Part shown: piece by piece, positions 24,011-32,697 of the stretch | Numbering within the stretch: the first letter of the stretch is position 1 | How the letters are laid out: every line of letters starts with the position of its first letter | Source of the DNA: AV80 sp035536995 | Lineage (GTDB): Bacteria; Verrucomicrobiota; Verrucomicrobiia; Chthoniobacterales; UBA10450 | DNA length: 64,000 nucleotides | NCBI GenBank assembly: GCA_035536995.1 | Contig: DATLNB010000079.1 | Coordinates: 3,267 to 67,266, forward strand | Direction: 5' to 3' | The notes under the pieces: model-generated | Seen by the model: only the letters and a program-made list of their open reading frames with translations | Told to the model about the DNA's origin: nothing | Databases searched by the model: none | Made by a program: the position numbers and the translations under genes

Positions 24011-24397
24011 ATGAAACGAGTCACTGGTATCGGCGGGATCTTCTTCAAGGCAAAAGATGCAGCTGCGTTGCAGGCTTGGTATAAGCGTCACCTCGGCATC
24101 GATGTCCAGGAGTGGGGCGGGACGGCGTTTACCTGGGCGGACGGGGATGGCAAGCCCACGGGCGGCACGACGGTCTGGTCTATCGGCCCGGACGACGGAG
24201 ACCAGTTTGCCCCGAGCAGCGCCTCGTTCATGGTCAACTATCGGGTTGAAGACCTTTACGCTCTGGTCGCGGCGCTGAAGGAGGAAGGCTGCAACGTCCT
24301 CGAGAAGATCGACGACTCCGAGTATGGCAAGTTTGCCTGGGTGATCGATCCTGAGGGGAACAAGGTGGAGTTGTGGCAACCACCGGCGGGGCAGTGA
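24011..24397 (+). CDS. VOC/glyoxalase-like protein
   Basis: The 128-residue single-subunit VOC protein starts with MKRVTGIGGIFFKAKDAAALQAWYKRHLG, which carries the first strand-helix of the fold. SFMVNYRVEDLYALVAALK and the terminal VIDPEGNKVELWQPP carry the second half with the usual terminal metal-binding Glu. It resembles small glyoxalase-superfamily proteins of unknown substrate. It is unrelated in detail to the triplicated copy at 4585. Confidence 0.85.
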   Translation: MKRVTGIGGIFFKAKDAAALQAWYKRHLGIDVQEWGGTAFTWADGDGKPTGGTTVWSIGPDDGDQFAPSSASFMVNYRVEDLYALVAALKEEGCNVLEKIDDSEYGKFAWVIDPEGNKVELWQPPAGQ

Positions 24398-24497
24398 CGG
24401 CTGCGCCGGAAGTAGGAAGTAGGAAGTAGGACGTTGTCGCGACGGCGCGCAGTCGCCGTCTACGGATGACGGCTTTGTCCCCGGAGTCGACTCGTCT

Positions 24498-24603
24498 GTT
24501 GTCATGTTGAGCGAAACGAGCCATCTCTGACTATTTCGGGGCACCCAGCACGCGGAAATGATCAGAGATTCTTCGCCGTCTTCGCGGCTCAGAATGACAG
24601 GAT
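24498..24603. repeat. Dispersed repeat with GCGAAACGA...CTCAGAATGACAG
   Basis: About 105 bp containing GAGCGAAACGAGCCATCTCTGA and AATGATCAGAGATTCTTCGC. A related copy lies at 56690-56781 in another orientation of its inner words. No gene is seen. Confidence 0.6.
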
Positions 24604-24668
24604 GGTAAAGAGCCGGCCGGCCGCGAACGTTGACATCGTGCCCGGGTTGCGCCCTCTTCGATACGGAA

Positions 24669-25274
24669 ATGGAAACGCTGGATAATCTTTTCGAAAATAA
24701 TCGCAAGTGGTCGGAGGGAATTCGCCGGGTGGAGCCGGATTTCTTCCACGAGCTCGCCCGACAACAGGCGCCAAAATACCTGTGGATCGGATGCTCGGAC
24801 AGCCGCGTCCCGGCGAACCAGATCGTCGGGCTCGCGCCGGGCGAACTATTCGTCCATCGCAACGTGGCGAACCTCGTCATCCATACCGACCTCAACTGCC
24901 TGTCGGTACTCCAGTTCGCAGTGGATATCCTGAAGGTCCGGCACATCATCGTCTGCGGGCATTACGGATGCAGCGGGGTGGGGGCAGCGCTTCGGAAGGA
25001 ACGTCTGGGCCTGAGCGATAACTGGCTGCGCCATGTCCAGGACGTGCAGGAAAAACACGGAGACAGTCTGGCCAAATTTCCCGAGCCGGACATGGCGGAT
25101 CGGCTCTGCGAATTGAACGTGATCGAGCAGGTGAACAACGTGTGCCGCACGACTATCGCGCGGGACGCGTGGGCTCGCGGCCAGGAGCTCGCCGTGCACG
25201 GTTGGATTTACGGATTGCAGGGAGGGTTGTTGCGGGATTTGGAAGTGACGGTGACCGGAATCGGGAACGGGTAA
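24669..25274 (+). CDS. Beta-carbonic anhydrase
   Basis: The 201-residue zinc enzyme interconverts CO2 and bicarbonate. The zinc ligands and catalytic dyad are visible: CSDSR (Cys42, Asp44, Arg46), HRNVAN, and HYGCSGV (His98, Cys101). Length and motif spacing match the bacterial plant-type (clade B) enzymes such as E. coli Can. ATG 24669 is used; an in-frame start 39 bp upstream would add unrelated residues. It lies alone between repeats. Confidence 0.95.
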   Translation: METLDNLFENNRKWSEGIRRVEPDFFHELARQQAPKYLWIGCSDSRVPANQIVGLAPGELFVHRNVANLVIHTDLNCLSVLQFAVDILKVRHIIVCGHYGCSGVGAALRKERLGLSDNWLRHVQDVQEKHGDSLAKFPEPDMADRLCELNVIEQVNNVCRTTIARDAWARGQELAVHGWIYGLQGGLLRDLEVTVTGIGNG

Positions 25275-25486
25275 GATTCTGAAAATTCGAACGTCGAAGC
25301 CCGAAATCCGAGACAATTTTCGAATGAGCGCACCGGAGAGAAATGCCCGAAACTCCTCGGGCAGCGGCGGTTGATCGATCCCGGCGACGAATTTCCCGGG
25401 CTTGTTTACGATTTCGAATTTCGAGATTCGAATTTTTAGAAAATAGTGGGCAGCGCGGAACCGCCGCGATACTATCGCGGGCGCGG

Positions 25487-27280
25487 ATGAGCCAGCTCGA
25501 TCAGCTCCAACCAGAACCGGGCGCGGAAAATCGCGACGGTACTCGCGGCATTCTTAGCCCGGAGCTCCGGCGACAGTTCGAAACCCTCCGGAGCCTGCTC
25601 CAGCGCGCGCTCTGGCTGGCCGAACGTTGCGCTGACGTCGAGGCGACCCAGATTCTCCGTTCGCGCCTGACGAATCTTCAATCCGCGGCGCTGCTCGTCA
25701 TCGTGGGCGAAGTCAAGGCGGGCAAGAGCAGCTTCATCAACGCGCTTCTCCGCGAGGACGTCTGTGAAGTGGCGCCGGGGCCGTGTACCGTGCGGATCCA
25801 GGAGCTTGTTTACGGTCCGGAACGGCGAGTCGAGGCGCTGGGCGAATCCTGGCAGCGGATCGCGCTCCCGAAAGAAGTACTGCGCGAGATCACAATGGTC
25901 GATACGCCGGGAACGAACTCGATCGTGAAAGACCACCAGACGATTACCGAGAACTACATTCCGCAGAGCGACCTCGTCGTTTTCGTGTTTTCCGCGGTCA
26001 ACCCCCACACGAAGTCGGCCTGGGAACTTCTGACCCTGATCAACAAGCAGTGGCACCGGAAAGTCGTCTTCGTTCTCCAGCAATCGGATCGCGCGACCCA
26101 GAAAGAACTTACGACGAATCTCGAGCACGTCCGGCAATACGCGCGGGACCGGCAGGTCGATAGCCCGAGCGTGTTCATCCTCTCGGCCAAACGGGAGATG
26201 GAAGGCATCCCGGAAAATGCGTTCGCGGAGTTCCGGAACTTTCTCCAGAACACGATCGCCTGCGGAGAATCGTGGCGGATGAAGGTGGAGCAATCCTACC
26301 AGACCATCCGCTCCGTGATGACCCGGCTGCTGGCGCATTTGCGGACCGAGAAAACAGCGGTGGACGACGAACGGGCGTTTTATCAGGGACTGCTTTGCCA
26401 GGTCGATGTCCGCGAGGAGAAGGCGAGGGGACTCAAGGTGCTGATCGTGGACAAGCTGGCCGCGACCTACGACAGCCTGGCGCGCCAATCGGAAGACGAG
26501 TTCGCGCGCGGACTGCGGGTCGGGAAATTATTTCGACGCGCGCTTCCCTTCCTGCGCGATCGCGATACCGAAGCGTGGCTGCGGGATTTGAAATCGGGTT
26601 TCGAAAAATCAGCCCGAAAAGAAATCAAAGCGGAGGCCGCCCAGGTCTCGATGGATCTTTTCAACGAGATGCGGATGATGATGGAGGAGTTGAACCACAG
26701 TATTGCGCGCCGGCAGGAACGCATCCGGGCCGACGTGACTTTCCCGAAAGCGGCGGACCAGATCGGGACGCTGCAAGGGTTGCAGAAGAAGATGGAAGGG
26801 ATCCGGATCGACGAGAATATCCTTCGCGGCAAGGTGGAAGAAACGCGGGACGTTCGGAAGCTGGCGGTGGCCGGCAGCCTCCTTGCAGCGCTCGGGGCGG
26901 TGATCGCGGCGTTGTCACCGATCCTTTGGCTCGATGTGACCGGCGGAGTTTTTCTTGGCACCGGCATTTTCCTGATCGCCGTTGGATTGTTTTGGCGGCG
27001 GAACACCGTGATGAAGGATTTCAAGGAGCGCCTGGGCGATTCGCAACAGCATTTCCGGGACAGGCTCGAGACGGAGTTTGGCGAAATATTCGACGGACTA
27101 TTTTATGAAGTTCGCCAGGCACTGACTGAATCGCTTTTCCGGCTTGATCTGCAGGCGTCGTTCAATGCGCCGCTGCTCGAAGAGACATTCCAGATTGGCG
27201 AAGCGGCCTCCGACATGGTGATCGTGTCCCAGCGGATGCGGATAACGCAATCGCCGGAACAGCCATCGGTGGCTGCGTAG
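25487..27280 (+). CDS. Bacterial dynamin-like GTPase
   Basis: The 597-residue protein has a dynamin-type G domain: P-loop GEVKAGKSS (about residues 74-82), a conserved switch-I Thr region (PGPCTVR), G3 DTPGTN (139-144) and a G4-like LQQSD. Long helical segments follow, and then a pair of adjacent membrane segments (around 463-510: LAVAGSLLAALGAVIAAL and GGVFLGTGIFLIAVGLFW) before a C-terminal helical region. This is the layout of membrane-remodelling bacterial dynamins and mitofusin-like proteins. ATG 25487 is preferred; upstream codons read as non-protein sequence. It is convergent with a J-domain gene. Confidence 0.87.
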   Translation: MSQLDQLQPEPGAENRDGTRGILSPELRRQFETLRSLLQRALWLAERCADVEATQILRSRLTNLQSAALLVIVGEVKAGKSSFINALLREDVCEVAPGPCTVRIQELVYGPERRVEALGESWQRIALPKEVLREITMVDTPGTNSIVKDHQTITENYIPQSDLVVFVFSAVNPHTKSAWELLTLINKQWHRKVVFVLQQSDRATQKELTTNLEHVRQYARDRQVDSPSVFILSAKREMEGIPENAFAEFRNFLQNTIACGESWRMKVEQSYQTIRSVMTRLLAHLRTEKTAVDDERAFYQGLLCQVDVREEKARGLKVLIVDKLAATYDSLARQSEDEFARGLRVGKLFRRALPFLRDRDTEAWLRDLKSGFEKSARKEIKAEAAQVSMDLFNEMRMMMEELNHSIARRQERIRADVTFPKAADQIGTLQGLQKKMEGIRIDENILRGKVEETRDVRKLAVAGSLLAALGAVIAALSPILWLDVTGGVFLGTGIFLIAVGLFWRRNTVMKDFKERLGDSQQHFRDRLETEFGEIFDGLFYEVRQALTESLFRLDLQASFNAPLLEETFQIGEAASDMVIVSQRMRITQSPEQPSVAA

Positions 27281-27297
27281 CGGCTAGTCCAAGGAGC

Positions 27298-27382
27298 TAA
27301 TGGAGGGATGGCCGCTGGCCGTCCCTGGACGGTGGTTCGCGCTTACTGAACGCGTTTGGACGCCCGGCGGGCCTCCCTCCAA
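27298..27382. repeat. GGAGGGA...CCCTCC inverted repeat
   Basis: Opens with GGAGGGATGGCCGCTGGCCGTCCCT and closes with GGCCTCCCTCC, framing the convergent 3' ends of the dynamin and J-domain genes. It could act as a bidirectional terminator. Confidence 0.55.
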
Positions 27383-27406
27383 CCCAGCGAAGGTGGAATC
27401 TTGAGA

Positions 27407-28468
27407 TTAACGCACCCGCGACCATTCGGCGATGGTGCGCTGAAGCAGGGCGAGACGTTCCGATCGGTTCCTGAGGTTTGCCTGCAAATCTCGTTCGACC
27501 TCCATACGCAAATCGCCTCTCGCGCCGGCGCGGGCAAAGTCCCATGCGTCCTCGCGGCGGGCCTGGCGGAGGCTGTCTTCAAGGGCGAACAGGGCGCGCT
27601 CCAACTCGACCAGCAGCGCCCGCATCTGCGAAACGCTCGTCTCGTCGCTGAATCGGTCCGACGCGATGTCGCTGAGCGCGAGGAGAATTTCCAGGTGCGC
27701 GATGTCGGTCGCCGCGTACGCCTCCTGCACTTCATGCCAGAGCGCGGATGCCGCCGCGCTTCCGTCAGCCCGGAGGTCGGGATGGAGCCGGCGAACAAGG
27801 AGCCGGTAGAGTTCTTTCACCCGCGGATCGGCTGGCGGAGTCGCCGGTGCGTCTTCCGTGGTTTTCCTGCGTTCCGCCTCCCTTCGCCGGAAATTGTCGC
27901 TCGGCGGCAGCTCCGGCGGACGCGCCCGGAACATGTGGGACTTGAACGCTTCGAAGGTGGTCGAGTAAGCCTGGTCGTCCAGCTTGTCCGGATCTGTTCC
28001 AATAAATTTGCGGACCCAATCCTGGAACAACGCTTCCTGTTCGAATTCACTGAGCTTCCGTTCTTCGCCGACCGCGGACCTTGCACGCGGTTTCGGGTTT
28101 TCGGGGGCGGCGGTGCCGTTTTGCCGGCGGAACATGACACGCTGATAGGCGGTGGCCGGATCATAGAACCCGCGGCGCATCTCCATTTCGACCTCATGAA
28201 CGAGCGTTTCAAGATCGCGAATGCTCTGCTCCATCCCCCGGAGCTCGCTAAGGAGGGGACCGAACTCGCGGGCTCGCCACCGTATGAAGCTGGGTTTGTC
28301 TTCGCGCTCAAACTGGTTCCAGGCGCGGCGCAGCTCCTCAAGGCGACCCATTGCCTCCGCGCACTCGGCGCCGGCGGCACGTCGCACCGGCTGTTGATCG
28401 ATCAGCACGACGTCTTGCGCCGTTCGCGAGCGCGCCGTTCTTCCGCCGATTCTCGTCTTGCCCGACAT
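27407..28468 (-). CDS. J-domain (DnaJ-like) protein
   Basis: The 353-residue protein has coiled-coil N-terminal helices (GRLEELRRAWNQFERED, SELRGMEQSIRDLETLV). A J-like segment at about residues 216-262 reads ELYRLLVRRLHPDLRAD with the HPD tripeptide at 229-231, then LWHEVQEAYAATD. Long helices follow to the end. HPD is the DnaK-activating motif of J proteins, so recruitment of Hsp70 is likely. The rest is not recognised. It faces the dynamin-like gene tail to tail. Confidence 0.78.
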   Translation of the reverse strand: MSGKTRIGGRTARSRTAQDVVLIDQQPVRRAAGAECAEAMGRLEELRRAWNQFEREDKPSFIRWRAREFGPLLSELRGMEQSIRDLETLVHEVEMEMRRGFYDPATAYQRVMFRRQNGTAAPENPKPRARSAVGEERKLSEFEQEALFQDWVRKFIGTDPDKLDDQAYSTTFEAFKSHMFRARPPELPPSDNFRRREAERRKTTEDAPATPPADPRVKELYRLLVRRLHPDLRADGSAAASALWHEVQEAYAATDIAHLEILLALSDIASDRFSDETSVSQMRALLVELERALFALEDSLRQARREDAWDFARAGARGDLRMEVERDLQANLRNRSERLALLQRTIAEWSRVR

Positions 28469-28525
28469 CCCCGGAATTTACCCAGTGACGCCCGCCTGGG
28501 AAGGACCCCCCCGGCGATAGATCCG

Positions 28526-29032
28526 CTATCGGGTCCGCGAATAGGTCACTTTCCCGGAGTCCGTATTTCCGTTTTCGAGATAAGTCTCCCCGCGGGAGAA
28601 CGAATCGGCCCCGTGGATCTGGATCTCAAATCGATGCTGATGAGCCGCCTCCGGGTTGGGCAAATTCGTCGCGGAAACAAACTCGAAGAAGAAACCGTCC
28701 TCCCTGCTGGCGGAGGTCAGTTTTAACCGGGGTTGATTGCCCCGCGGACAATAATGGGTCGCGATCAGGTCACGGCCATCGAGATGATAAATCGTCAGGG
28801 CTTCGCGGCCGGACCCCAAAACCCATGCCTCCAGGAGGACGGTATCGTTGGCGGTCGTTCGGTAGGTGATCTTCTCCGTCCGGCCCTCCGCTGTGGTGCC
28901 CGTCCATTCACCGCAGAGTTTCTTAAGTTCGTTAAATGTCTCCGCCGGCTCGAGACGAGCGCCGAAGGTCTTAGGCGGTCCCGCCAGGAAGAGGAGGAGC
29001 AAGGTAAGGGAAAGCGTTGCTCGCATGTGCAT
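28526..29032 (-). CDS. Exported protein of unknown function
   Basis: The protein has about 168 residues. A signal peptide (MRATLSLTLLLLFLAGPPKTFGA, counting from the second Met) precedes a beta-rich domain with LKKLCGEWTGTTAEGRTEKITY, LEAWVLGSGREALTIYHLDG and LIATHYCPRGNQPRL. This resembles lipocalin-like or DUF1579-type proteins that start with a GxW motif. The assignment is by pattern only. The precise start (29026 or 29032) is uncertain. Confidence 0.7.
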   Translation of the reverse strand: MHMRATLSLTLLLLFLAGPPKTFGARLEPAETFNELKKLCGEWTGTTAEGRTEKITYRTTANDTVLLEAWVLGSGREALTIYHLDGRDLIATHYCPRGNQPRLKLTSASREDGFFFEFVSATNLPNPEAAHQHRFEIQIHGADSFSRGETYLENGNTDSGKVTYSRTR

Positions 29033-29090
29033 GGGGTAAACTATCACGCTTCAGGGACGGCTCGTCGAAATTGCCGGATGGCTTGCCGCG

Positions 29091-29549
29091 GTGTTAAGCT
29101 CGCGCATCAAACCGACTCCTTTATCGTTAGGCAGGCTTGCGGTTTATTTGTTGGTTACCCTGGCAGCGGTGGGATGCCAGAAGAAGACCGGCAAACTTTC
29201 TCCGGAACTTCAGGCACGCTTCGACAAGGAGGGAATCGTCCACCGCGCTGACGATCTCACTTTCCGGCGCACCCGGGCTGCCGGTCAACGCGACTCGGGC
29301 TGGGACGAGAAGCGCGCATCCATCGTTGTCACTGCCGAATCGGTATTCCTCCATGAGAACGGCAACCCGCTTGTCGAAATTACTCCACGTTCCACCGGTT
29401 TTTACGAAGTGCACCGCGATCACGAACGTCTCAGCCTGCGTGCGGGCAGCGGCAAATCGGCTGTGAGCTGGTCGTTTCGCCCACCCGACGAAGCCGATCG
29501 ATGGGCTGTCGATATCCGGGCGGTGATAAAGAACGCAAAAGCACGATAG
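29091..29549 (+). CDS. Predicted lipoprotein of unknown function
   Basis: The 152-residue protein starts at GTG 29091. Its signal is RLAVYLLVTLAAVGC with a VGC lipobox at residues 27-29. The mature part has RFDKEGIVHRADDLTFRRTR, SVFLHENGNPLVEI and AVSWSFRPPDEADRWAVDI, a beta-rich pattern without a named family. It is divergent from the exported protein before it, with a 58-base gap. Confidence 0.68.
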   Translation: MLSSRIKPTPLSLGRLAVYLLVTLAAVGCQKKTGKLSPELQARFDKEGIVHRADDLTFRRTRAAGQRDSGWDEKRASIVVTAESVFLHENGNPLVEITPRSTGFYEVHRDHERLSLRAGSGKSAVSWSFRPPDEADRWAVDIRAVIKNAKAR

Positions 29550-29665
29550 CGTTTGTCGGTTTCGCGGGCCGGTGATGCGTTTGACGGCGTTCCGGTCATT
29601 TGGGGCAGGAGAGCGCATAAAAAATGTGAATCCGGTTACGCGCTTCACCGCATCTCACTCACAAG

Positions 29666-32260
29666 ATGATGCACGATCTTCGGTTCGCGGTCCGGCAGCT
29701 TTGGAAGGCGCCGGGGTTCACCATCGCGGCGGTGTTGGTCCTCACGCTCGGGATCGGCGCCAACACTGCGATCTTCAGTCTCGTTCACACGATGTTGTTC
29801 GCGCCGCCCGGCTACGAGCACCCGCACGAGCTGGTTCAGATCTTTTCCCAGGACACGAAGAACCCGAAGTCCTATCGGGCGTTTTCTTACCCGGCGCTGA
29901 ACGACCTCCGGACTCAGAATTCCGTCTTCAGCGGAGTAGCCGGTTACAACGTCGGCATGGTTGGTGTCGGAGAGAAGAACAATACCCGGCGCACCTTCGC
30001 GTCGGTGGTGACCTCAAACTATCTGGAGGTTCTCGGGGTCGCGCCGTTCATGGGGCGGACATTTACCCTCGAGGAAGAACAACCCGGCCGCGCGACCCCG
30101 GTGGCGCTGGTCAGTTATGGATATTGGACGCGGCATAACAAGGACGCGTCCATCCTTGGGTCGCAGGTCACGATCAACGGCCAATCTTTCACGATCATCG
30201 GCGTGTTGCCGAAAACCTTCACCGGCACACTCGCGGTCCTGTCGCCGGAAGTCTGGCTCCCGTTGAGCGCGTTCGAGTTAATGGTCCCTAACCCGGGGAA
30301 TGAGCCGGCGCAAAACGTAGCCAATCGCGCCAGCCAGCAGCTCCTCATCATGGGACGATTGAAAGCCGGCGTGACCGCGGCCTCCGCGGATGCCGCACTG
30401 AAAACCCTCGCGACGAATCTCGAGCGCGCCTATCCGGTCGAACAAAAGGACCAGACGCTCGTCACCGCGCCGCTCTCGCGTTTCTCCATTAGCGACGACC
30501 CGCCGGATGACAGCCAGATGGGCGCGATTGCGCCAATGCTCCTCGGAATGGCGTCGGTCGTTCTCCTGGTCGCCTGCCTGAACCTGGCGAACATGCTGCT
30601 TGCTCGCGGAACGGCGCGCCGGAAAGAGATCGCGATCCGGCTCGCACTCGGCGGCAGCCGATGGCGCGTTGTCCGGCAATTGCTCACCGAAGGGATGTTG
30701 CTCGCGCTGATCGGCGGCGCCGGCGGCCTGCTCGTTGGCCTGTGGTGTTCGAAAATACTCGCGCTCTCGATGCGCAATCTGCTCCCGCTCGACATCGTTT
30801 GGAACGCCGGCCCGAACCTTCCGATTCTGGGGATGACCTTTCTATTTTGCCTGCTCGGGACGGTCGCCTTTGCGCTCGGACCTGCCCTGAAATTGTCCCG
30901 CAACAGCGTCATCGGCGACCTGAAGGAAAACGCAGGCGACGACGTTGTCCGGCGGCGCTGGCGTTTTCTCCCGCGCAATCCGCTGGTCGTCGTGCAGATC
31001 GCGTTTTCCCTCGCCCTGCTTACTGCGGCGGCTCTTTTCATCCGTGGCGCGAACAAGGCGGCCGGCCTCGATACCGGCCTGCGAATGGAAAACAATTTGA
31101 TGCTGGAAGTGGACGCCAGCCTCGGCGGGTTCGATCAGGCACGCGCCGAACAACTATATCGAACTCTCAACGACAGGCTGGCCGCGCTACCCGGCGTGCA
31201 GCAGGTTACCGTTTCAGCAACTGCGCCTTTTGGAATGATGTCGCTCGGGCGCGCGATTCAACGCGCGGGCATGCGCGTAGGCAAGGAAGACAAACCAGCC
31301 ACGGCGGCCGAAGGGCTCGCCTTCAGCGCGAGGTTCAACAGCATCGGGGCGGATTATTTTTCAACAATGGGAATTCCGCTTCTGCGCGGGCGGACGTTTA
31401 CGGCGGCCGAAGCGTCGCAGGCGAATGCGCCGGCCGTAGCGATCATTGATGAAGCCCTGGCCAAAAAGCTGTGGCCCGACGGCGACGCGCTTGGACAGCA
31501 AATTCAATTCGCGCCCGAGGGCGCGCCGCGGGCCAAGCGCGACGATGGCGCGGACAACGTCGGGATCCAAAGCGGTGGCAAGAGCAGCATCAAGCCGGAG
31601 GAACCGATCCTGGTTGTCGGTATCGCTGCCAACACACGGGGCGGGGTGATCGAGACGCGCCCGCGCGGCACGATCTACGTCCCGTTCGCCCGCGGCTTCC
31701 AAAACAACGCCTTTTTCGTCATCCGCTTCGCTTCACTCAGCAAAGAGACGATGAACGACAAGGCGGACGCGGTCCGGCGCGCGGTGCGCGAAACCGACCC
31801 GACGTTGCCGGTGCTGGGGCTAAAGACGTTTCCACAACACCTCGACGCGAACATGCAGATCTGGATTATCCGCACCGGCGCGACTCTCTTCTCGGTCTTT
31901 GGCGGCCTCGCTCTGCTGCTCGCGATCGTCGGCGTTTATGGCGTGAAGGCCTACTCCGTCGCGCGCCGGACGCGGGAAATTGGGATACGGATGGCGCTGG
32001 GCGCCGAACCGCAAGGCGTCCAGTGGATGATCGTGCGTGAAGGCATGATAATGCTGGCGGGTGGAATAGTAATCGGTCTGCTCCTGGCCGCGGCGACCGG
32101 GCGTTTGCTCTCGGGAATGTTGTATCAAGTCGGGGCGATGGATCCGATCGCATTTTCCACGGCGCCGCTCCTGCTCGGGGCGGCCACCCTGCTGGCGACC
32201 TGGCTCCCGGCCCGGCGAGCGTCGCGGATCACGCCGATGCGGGCGCTTCGGACCGAGTAG
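29666..32260 (+). CDS. ADOP-type ABC permease (MacB/FtsX-like), first copy
   Basis: The 864-residue protein starts MMHDLRFAVRQLWKAPGFT. Its first helix carries LGIGANTAIFS, the signature of acidobacterial duplicated orphan permeases. Two MacB-like periplasmic domains, each followed by an FtsX-type membrane block, are visible: LNLANMLLARGTARRKEIAIRL and VGVYGVKAYSVARRTREIGIRMALG. No ATPase is adjacent, as usual in this family. It ends 92 bp before a PadR gene and a second copy. It lacks the N-terminal prefix domain of the second copy. Confidence 0.9.
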   Translation: MMHDLRFAVRQLWKAPGFTIAAVLVLTLGIGANTAIFSLVHTMLFAPPGYEHPHELVQIFSQDTKNPKSYRAFSYPALNDLRTQNSVFSGVAGYNVGMVGVGEKNNTRRTFASVVTSNYLEVLGVAPFMGRTFTLEEEQPGRATPVALVSYGYWTRHNKDASILGSQVTINGQSFTIIGVLPKTFTGTLAVLSPEVWLPLSAFELMVPNPGNEPAQNVANRASQQLLIMGRLKAGVTAASADAALKTLATNLERAYPVEQKDQTLVTAPLSRFSISDDPPDDSQMGAIAPMLLGMASVVLLVACLNLANMLLARGTARRKEIAIRLALGGSRWRVVRQLLTEGMLLALIGGAGGLLVGLWCSKILALSMRNLLPLDIVWNAGPNLPILGMTFLFCLLGTVAFALGPALKLSRNSVIGDLKENAGDDVVRRRWRFLPRNPLVVVQIAFSLALLTAAALFIRGANKAAGLDTGLRMENNLMLEVDASLGGFDQARAEQLYRTLNDRLAALPGVQQVTVSATAPFGMMSLGRAIQRAGMRVGKEDKPATAAEGLAFSARFNSIGADYFSTMGIPLLRGRTFTAAEASQANAPAVAIIDEALAKKLWPDGDALGQQIQFAPEGAPRAKRDDGADNVGIQSGGKSSIKPEEPILVVGIAANTRGGVIETRPRGTIYVPFARGFQNNAFFVIRFASLSKETMNDKADAVRRAVRETDPTLPVLGLKTFPQHLDANMQIWIIRTGATLFSVFGGLALLLAIVGVYGVKAYSVARRTREIGIRMALGAEPQGVQWMIVREGMIMLAGGIVIGLLLAAATGRLLSGMLYQVGAMDPIAFSTAPLLLGAATLLATWLPARRASRITPMRALRTE

Positions 32261-32333
32261 CTCTTAGCCGGGATCGCTGGTCCCGGCCCCCAAAAATGTT
32301 TAGACAGATTTCCATTGGAGCTTCGTTTAAATC

Positions 32334-32354
32334 ATATATTGCTATAGCACATAT
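32334..32354. promoter_or_regulatory. Candidate PadR operator at the padR start
   Basis: TGCTATAGCA (32340-32349) is a perfect 10-bp palindrome inside an imperfect AT-rich dyad (ATATAT on the left, ACATAT on the right). It overlaps the start codon region of the PadR gene at 32353. PadR proteins bind such AT-rich dyads, so autorepression is a plausible reading. Confidence 0.45.
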
Positions 32355-32697
32355 GGCTTCAACGAACCTTGATCGCGAACTGAAAAAGGGCAGCGCCGAG
32401 CTTCTCATCCTCTCCCTCGTCGAAGACCGGCCCCGCCACGGTTACGATATCGGCCAGCTCATCGAGCTCCGTTCCCGCGGTTCGCTTCGCTTCAATGTGG
32501 CCTCCCTTTACCCGCTTCTTTACCGTCTCGAAAAGCGCGGCTGGATCCGCGGCCGCTGGGTCGAGAAAGCCGGGCAGCGCCGCCGCCGTTATTATCGCCT
32601 CACTCCAGCCGGCGAAAAGATCCTCAAGGCCCAACGCGAAGGCTGGCGCGAGTTCGTGATCGCCATCAGCCGCATCACCGGGATCCAGCATGCCTGA
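32353..32697 (+). CDS. PadR-family transcriptional regulator
   Basis: The 114-residue winged-helix protein starts MASTNLDRELKKGSAELLILSLVEDRPRHGYDI. It has the recognition-helix region VASLYPLLYRLEKRGWI and the wing RRRYYRLTPAGEKIL, all typical of PadR. In many Acidobacteria and Verrucomicrobia, PadR genes of this type stand directly upstream of ADOP permeases; here the 3' end overlaps the permease by 8 bp. ATG 32353 is chosen because the residues upstream of it are not PadR-like. Confidence 0.93.
   Translation: MASTNLDRELKKGSAELLILSLVEDRPRHGYDIGQLIELRSRGSLRFNVASLYPLLYRLEKRGWIRGRWVEKAGQRRRRYYRLTPAGEKILKAQREGWREFVIAISRITGIQHA

Noticed and set aside
23879..24949. 356-codon minus-strand frame opposite the glyoxalase and carbonic anhydrase
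   Set aside because: It is antisense to two strongly supported enzymes and shows no domain; high-GC sequence gives long antisense frames.
28469..28525. Possible small gene between the J-domain and the exported protein genes
   Set aside because: 57 bases only; no start with a ribosome site.
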